From: Micavibrio sp. UBA7689
Lineage (GTDB): Bacteria; Pseudomonadota; Alphaproteobacteria; Micavibrionales; Micavibrionaceae
DNA length: 14,384 nucleotides
Direction of reading: 5' to 3'
Assembly (NCBI GenBank): GCA_002482805.1
Contig: DLGR01000004.1
Coordinates: 49,673-64,056, forward strand
This document shows, piece by piece, positions 13,123-14,384 of this stretch; position 1 is the first letter of the stretch; each line of letters begins with the position of its first letter. A program made the position numbers and the translations under genes. Below the pieces are notes generated by a model. That model was not told the DNA's origin. It searched no databases and saw only the letters and a program-made list of their open reading frames with translations.

Positions 13123-13269
13123 CTATTCGTCATACTTAGATCGCTTGCATTGATCGCAAGCAATATATAATCCATACCAATCACCGTGTTTATGCAGTGT
13201 CCCGCCACACGCACACTTCCCTACCTCCGTAGAAAAGACCTGCCCCAGCCATTGCAAGAATTTTTTCAT
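13123..13269 (-). CDS. 48-residue zinc-ribbon-like small protein
   Basis: A short frame from ATG 13269 to TAG 13123 encodes MKKFLQWLGQVF, then a four-cysteine core: Cys19 and Cys21 (KCACGG) and Cys38 and Cys41 (CDQC), with His26, His28 and Trp31 between. The CxC plus CxxC layout suggests one bound zinc. AAAAGGGGAAT lies about five bases before the ATG, an excellent ribosome-binding site that makes translation likely. No family is recognised. It lies between the two HTH cassettes, and its start is 25 bases from the start assigned to the plus-strand gene at 13295. Its promoter would then fall inside that frame. Confidence 0.65.
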   Translation of the reverse strand: MKKFLQWLGQVFSTEVGKCACGGTLHKHGDWYGLYIACDQCKRSKYDE

Positions 13270-13294
13270 CTATTCCCCTTTTGATGAAAAGCTA

Positions 13295-13831
13295 ATGGAA
13301 TCAAGCTATGGCGTTTTTATAGAGCGATCAATTAAAGAAAGACCGTATTGCACAGCGGTAATTTATATAAGCGGTCGTGCATGCATTGGAGCAACCTCTT
13401 CAGAAAAAGCTGCCCGCTGCTCTAATATCTGGGGAATCTTTCATAAATCTGCACGTATGACTCTAGGCGATCTGCGCGACGCACCTCAGACTCTTGTCCA
13501 CGATAAAAAGAAAGAAAAGTTGATGAGTGCTATGAGAGTGTGGAGTTTGCCGGTGACCAAAGACAAAGCCTTACGGCTTTGGGACTTACTGGAGAGAAAG
13601 TTGGAGCCTTCTGAGGCGATAGACCATCTCTACTTCCTGTTCGGTCATGAAGAGATGTTCGCCGAGATCGAAGAAGCACAGCCTGGCACCGATGTGCGCC
13701 CGCACATCCTGCGTTACCTCAAAGCTATGTTGTGGAATCCCCCGCCCTGCTACCGCAAAGCCTGGCAAGACGATGCATGGAAGATTTGTGAGGCGGCCGT
13801 CTATCAACGCCGCATCGGCGCGCTAGCGTGA
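13295..13831 (+). CDS. unrecognised 178-residue protein between HTH cassettes
   Basis: A soluble, mixed-charge protein with no family I recognise and no membrane segments. Residues 85-135 look helical (KDKALRLWDLLERKL, AIDHLYFLFGHEEMFAEIEE), and 140-178 are rich in aromatic residues and Cys. The start is uncertain. ATG 13295 has no good ribosome-binding site and lies 25 bases from the divergent zinc-ribbon gene, leaving no room for promoters. In-frame ATGs at 13457 and 13523 are alternatives; the second follows an A/G-rich stretch and would give a 102-residue protein covering the better-looking helical part. The 3' end overlaps the converging HTH gene by nine bases. It is probably a cargo or accessory gene of the bracketed unit. 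Confidence 0.55.
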   Translation: MESSYGVFIERSIKERPYCTAVIYISGRACIGATSSEKAARCSNIWGIFHKSARMTLGDLRDAPQTLVHDKKKEKLMSAMRVWSLPVTKDKALRLWDLLERKLEPSEAIDHLYFLFGHEEMFAEIEEAQPGTDVRPHILRYLKAMLWNPPPCYRKAWQDDAWKICEAAVYQRRIGALA

Positions 13832-14197
13832 GACGCCTTCAGCCAACTTCTCACTCCAGGCTTCAATGTCCTTCATCGCTATTAAGGTTTTGCGGCCGCA
13901 TTTCTTGACCTTCAAATGGCCTTTGGTGATCTCAGAGTAAAGAGAGCTGCGGCTGATACCCATGATCTTAATCGCATCTGATATGCGGACAAAGAGCCTT
14001 TGCTTGTCGAACTCATTTTCTTCTGGTGCTCTCTGTGGAAGCAATGGTGCCTTTATGCGTGGCTCTATACCTTCTCGCCTGCCCGCTTCTCTTTTGAGAT
14101 CACGTGATAAGATATCCCACAGCTGTGCTTCTTGACGCATGCCCATGGCGCGCTTCTCCGCGAGCTCGGCCAAGTTTCTCAGAAAATAATCTTGCAT
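13823..14197 (-). CDS. small HTH (excisionase/AlpA-like) protein, paralogue B
   Basis: A 124-residue paralogue of the protein at 12605-12970. The N-terminal helix NLAELAEKRAMGMRQEAQLW (8-27) followed by DILSRDLKR is strongly conserved between the two, more than the linker (about 38-65). The C-terminal HTH_17 domain (68-118) reads LFVRISDAIKIMGISRSSLYSEI, HLKVKKCGRKTLIAMKDIEAW. AAAGGA about eight bases before ATG 14197 is a ribosome-binding site. The two genes point at each other across about 0.85 kb. Conservation of the N-terminal helix, which is not part of the DNA-binding fold, suggests a shared partner or dimerisation function. Divergence in the recognition helix (MGHTALYKE against ISRSSLYSE) suggests related but not identical targets. 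Confidence 0.82.
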   Translation of the reverse strand: MQDYFLRNLAELAEKRAMGMRQEAQLWDILSRDLKREAGRREGIEPRIKAPLLPQRAPEENEFDKQRLFVRISDAIKIMGISRSSLYSEITKGHLKVKKCGRKTLIAMKDIEAWSEKLAEGVSR

Positions 14198-14247
14198 GAT
14201 GGTGTCCTTTCAAATTTTTGAAGAACTCTACAAGGAGTAAAGACAAA

Positions 14248-14325
14248 GGAAAGTGGATCGCGAGCGCGGGAGTCGAACTGAGCACGTAAGTCTCAGAGAC
14301 TAATAAGGTTTAAAATTCGGGATAA
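14248..14325 (-). promoter_or_regulatory. conserved upstream blocks of HTH cassette B
   Basis: On the minus strand the order is TTATCCCGAATTTTA (14325-14311), 30 bases, CAGTTCGACTCCCGCGC (14280-14264), nine bases, ACTTTCC (14254-14248), then 50 bases to the start codon. Block sequence and spacing equal those of cassette A, and the middle block lies 66 rather than 67 bases from the start. It begins just after the terminator of the adjacent tRNA, as expected if this were the edge of an inserted unit. Confidence 0.65.
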
Positions 14326-14330
14326 AATTA

Positions 14331-14344
14331 GCCCCCTAAGGGGC
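14331..14344 (-). terminator. terminator after the tRNA gene
   Basis: On the minus strand GCCCC TTA GGGGGC forms a short GC-rich hairpin followed by TAATTTTAT, nine bases past the tRNA CCA end. Its position and tail fit an intrinsic terminator for the tRNA transcript. Confidence 0.65.
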
Positions 14345-14353
14345 AGAAGAAAT

Positions 14354-14384
14354 TGGCGTCCCGTACGGGAGTCGAACCCGTGTC
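14354..14384 (-). tRNA. tRNA 3' part, probably tRNA-Arg, truncated by window edge
   Basis: On the minus strand the window ends with a T-arm (stem ACGGG, loop TTCGACT, stem CCCGT), the acceptor strand ACGGGAC, discriminator G and an encoded CCA. The 5' part, including the anticodon, lies outside the window. The acceptor implies a gene starting GTCCCGT, a form I associate with alphaproteobacterial tRNA-Arg; the identity is therefore tentative, while the tRNA call itself is firm. Confidence 0.85.

Overview
The window looks like a chromosomal segment of an alphaproteobacterium of moderate GC content. This is an inference from gene content: a YdcH/DUF465 protein, a TerC membrane protein, a divergent tesA / ybbA-ybbP arrangement, and the 3' end of a tRNA with a CCA tail encoded in the DNA. 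No rRNA, CRISPR array, integrase or transposase is visible.

Layout. (1) 1-4072: an ABC transporter pair, ybbA then ybbP on the minus strand with an ATGA overlap, diverges from tesA, a secreted GDSL esterase. (2) 4405-5869: a BaiN/YhiN-type flavoprotein (minus) and a GIY-YIG protein (plus) start head to head about 20 bases apart. (3) 6048-9375: a compact class II lanthipeptide locus on the minus strand, with a 1006-residue LanM followed by a 76-residue four-cysteine precursor and a strong terminator. The LanM keeps its dehydratase residues and carries a Cys-Cys-Gly zinc motif like that of ProcM-type enzymes. No exporter or leader protease is seen. (4) 9632-11983: a minus-strand group of DUF465, a degenerate zf-TFIIB protein, a TerC transporter and a SOUL-family lipoprotein. 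(5) 12476-14325: about 1.85 kb bracketed by two inverted paralogous cassettes. Each cassette has the same upstream blocks at the same spacing, followed by a small helix-turn-helix protein. Between them lie a 48-residue zinc-ribbon protein and an unrecognised protein. The unit sits directly beside a tRNA 3' end (14354-14384, minus), which suggests a small island or its remnant.

A dispersed repeat runs through the intergenic spaces. There are three good copies (4082, 9478, 12335) and one divergent copy (5913), all in the plus orientation. Each can fold into a TGCC/GGCA hairpin followed by a GACTA/TAGTC hairpin with the loop motif ATGGCTGT, and in two copies an outer TTCTC/GAGAA pairing could close the structure. 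Two copies carry an extra GC-rich hairpin with a compensatory base-pair change. I do not recognise this family. Together with the lanthipeptide locus and the inverted cassettes, it is the most interesting part of the window.
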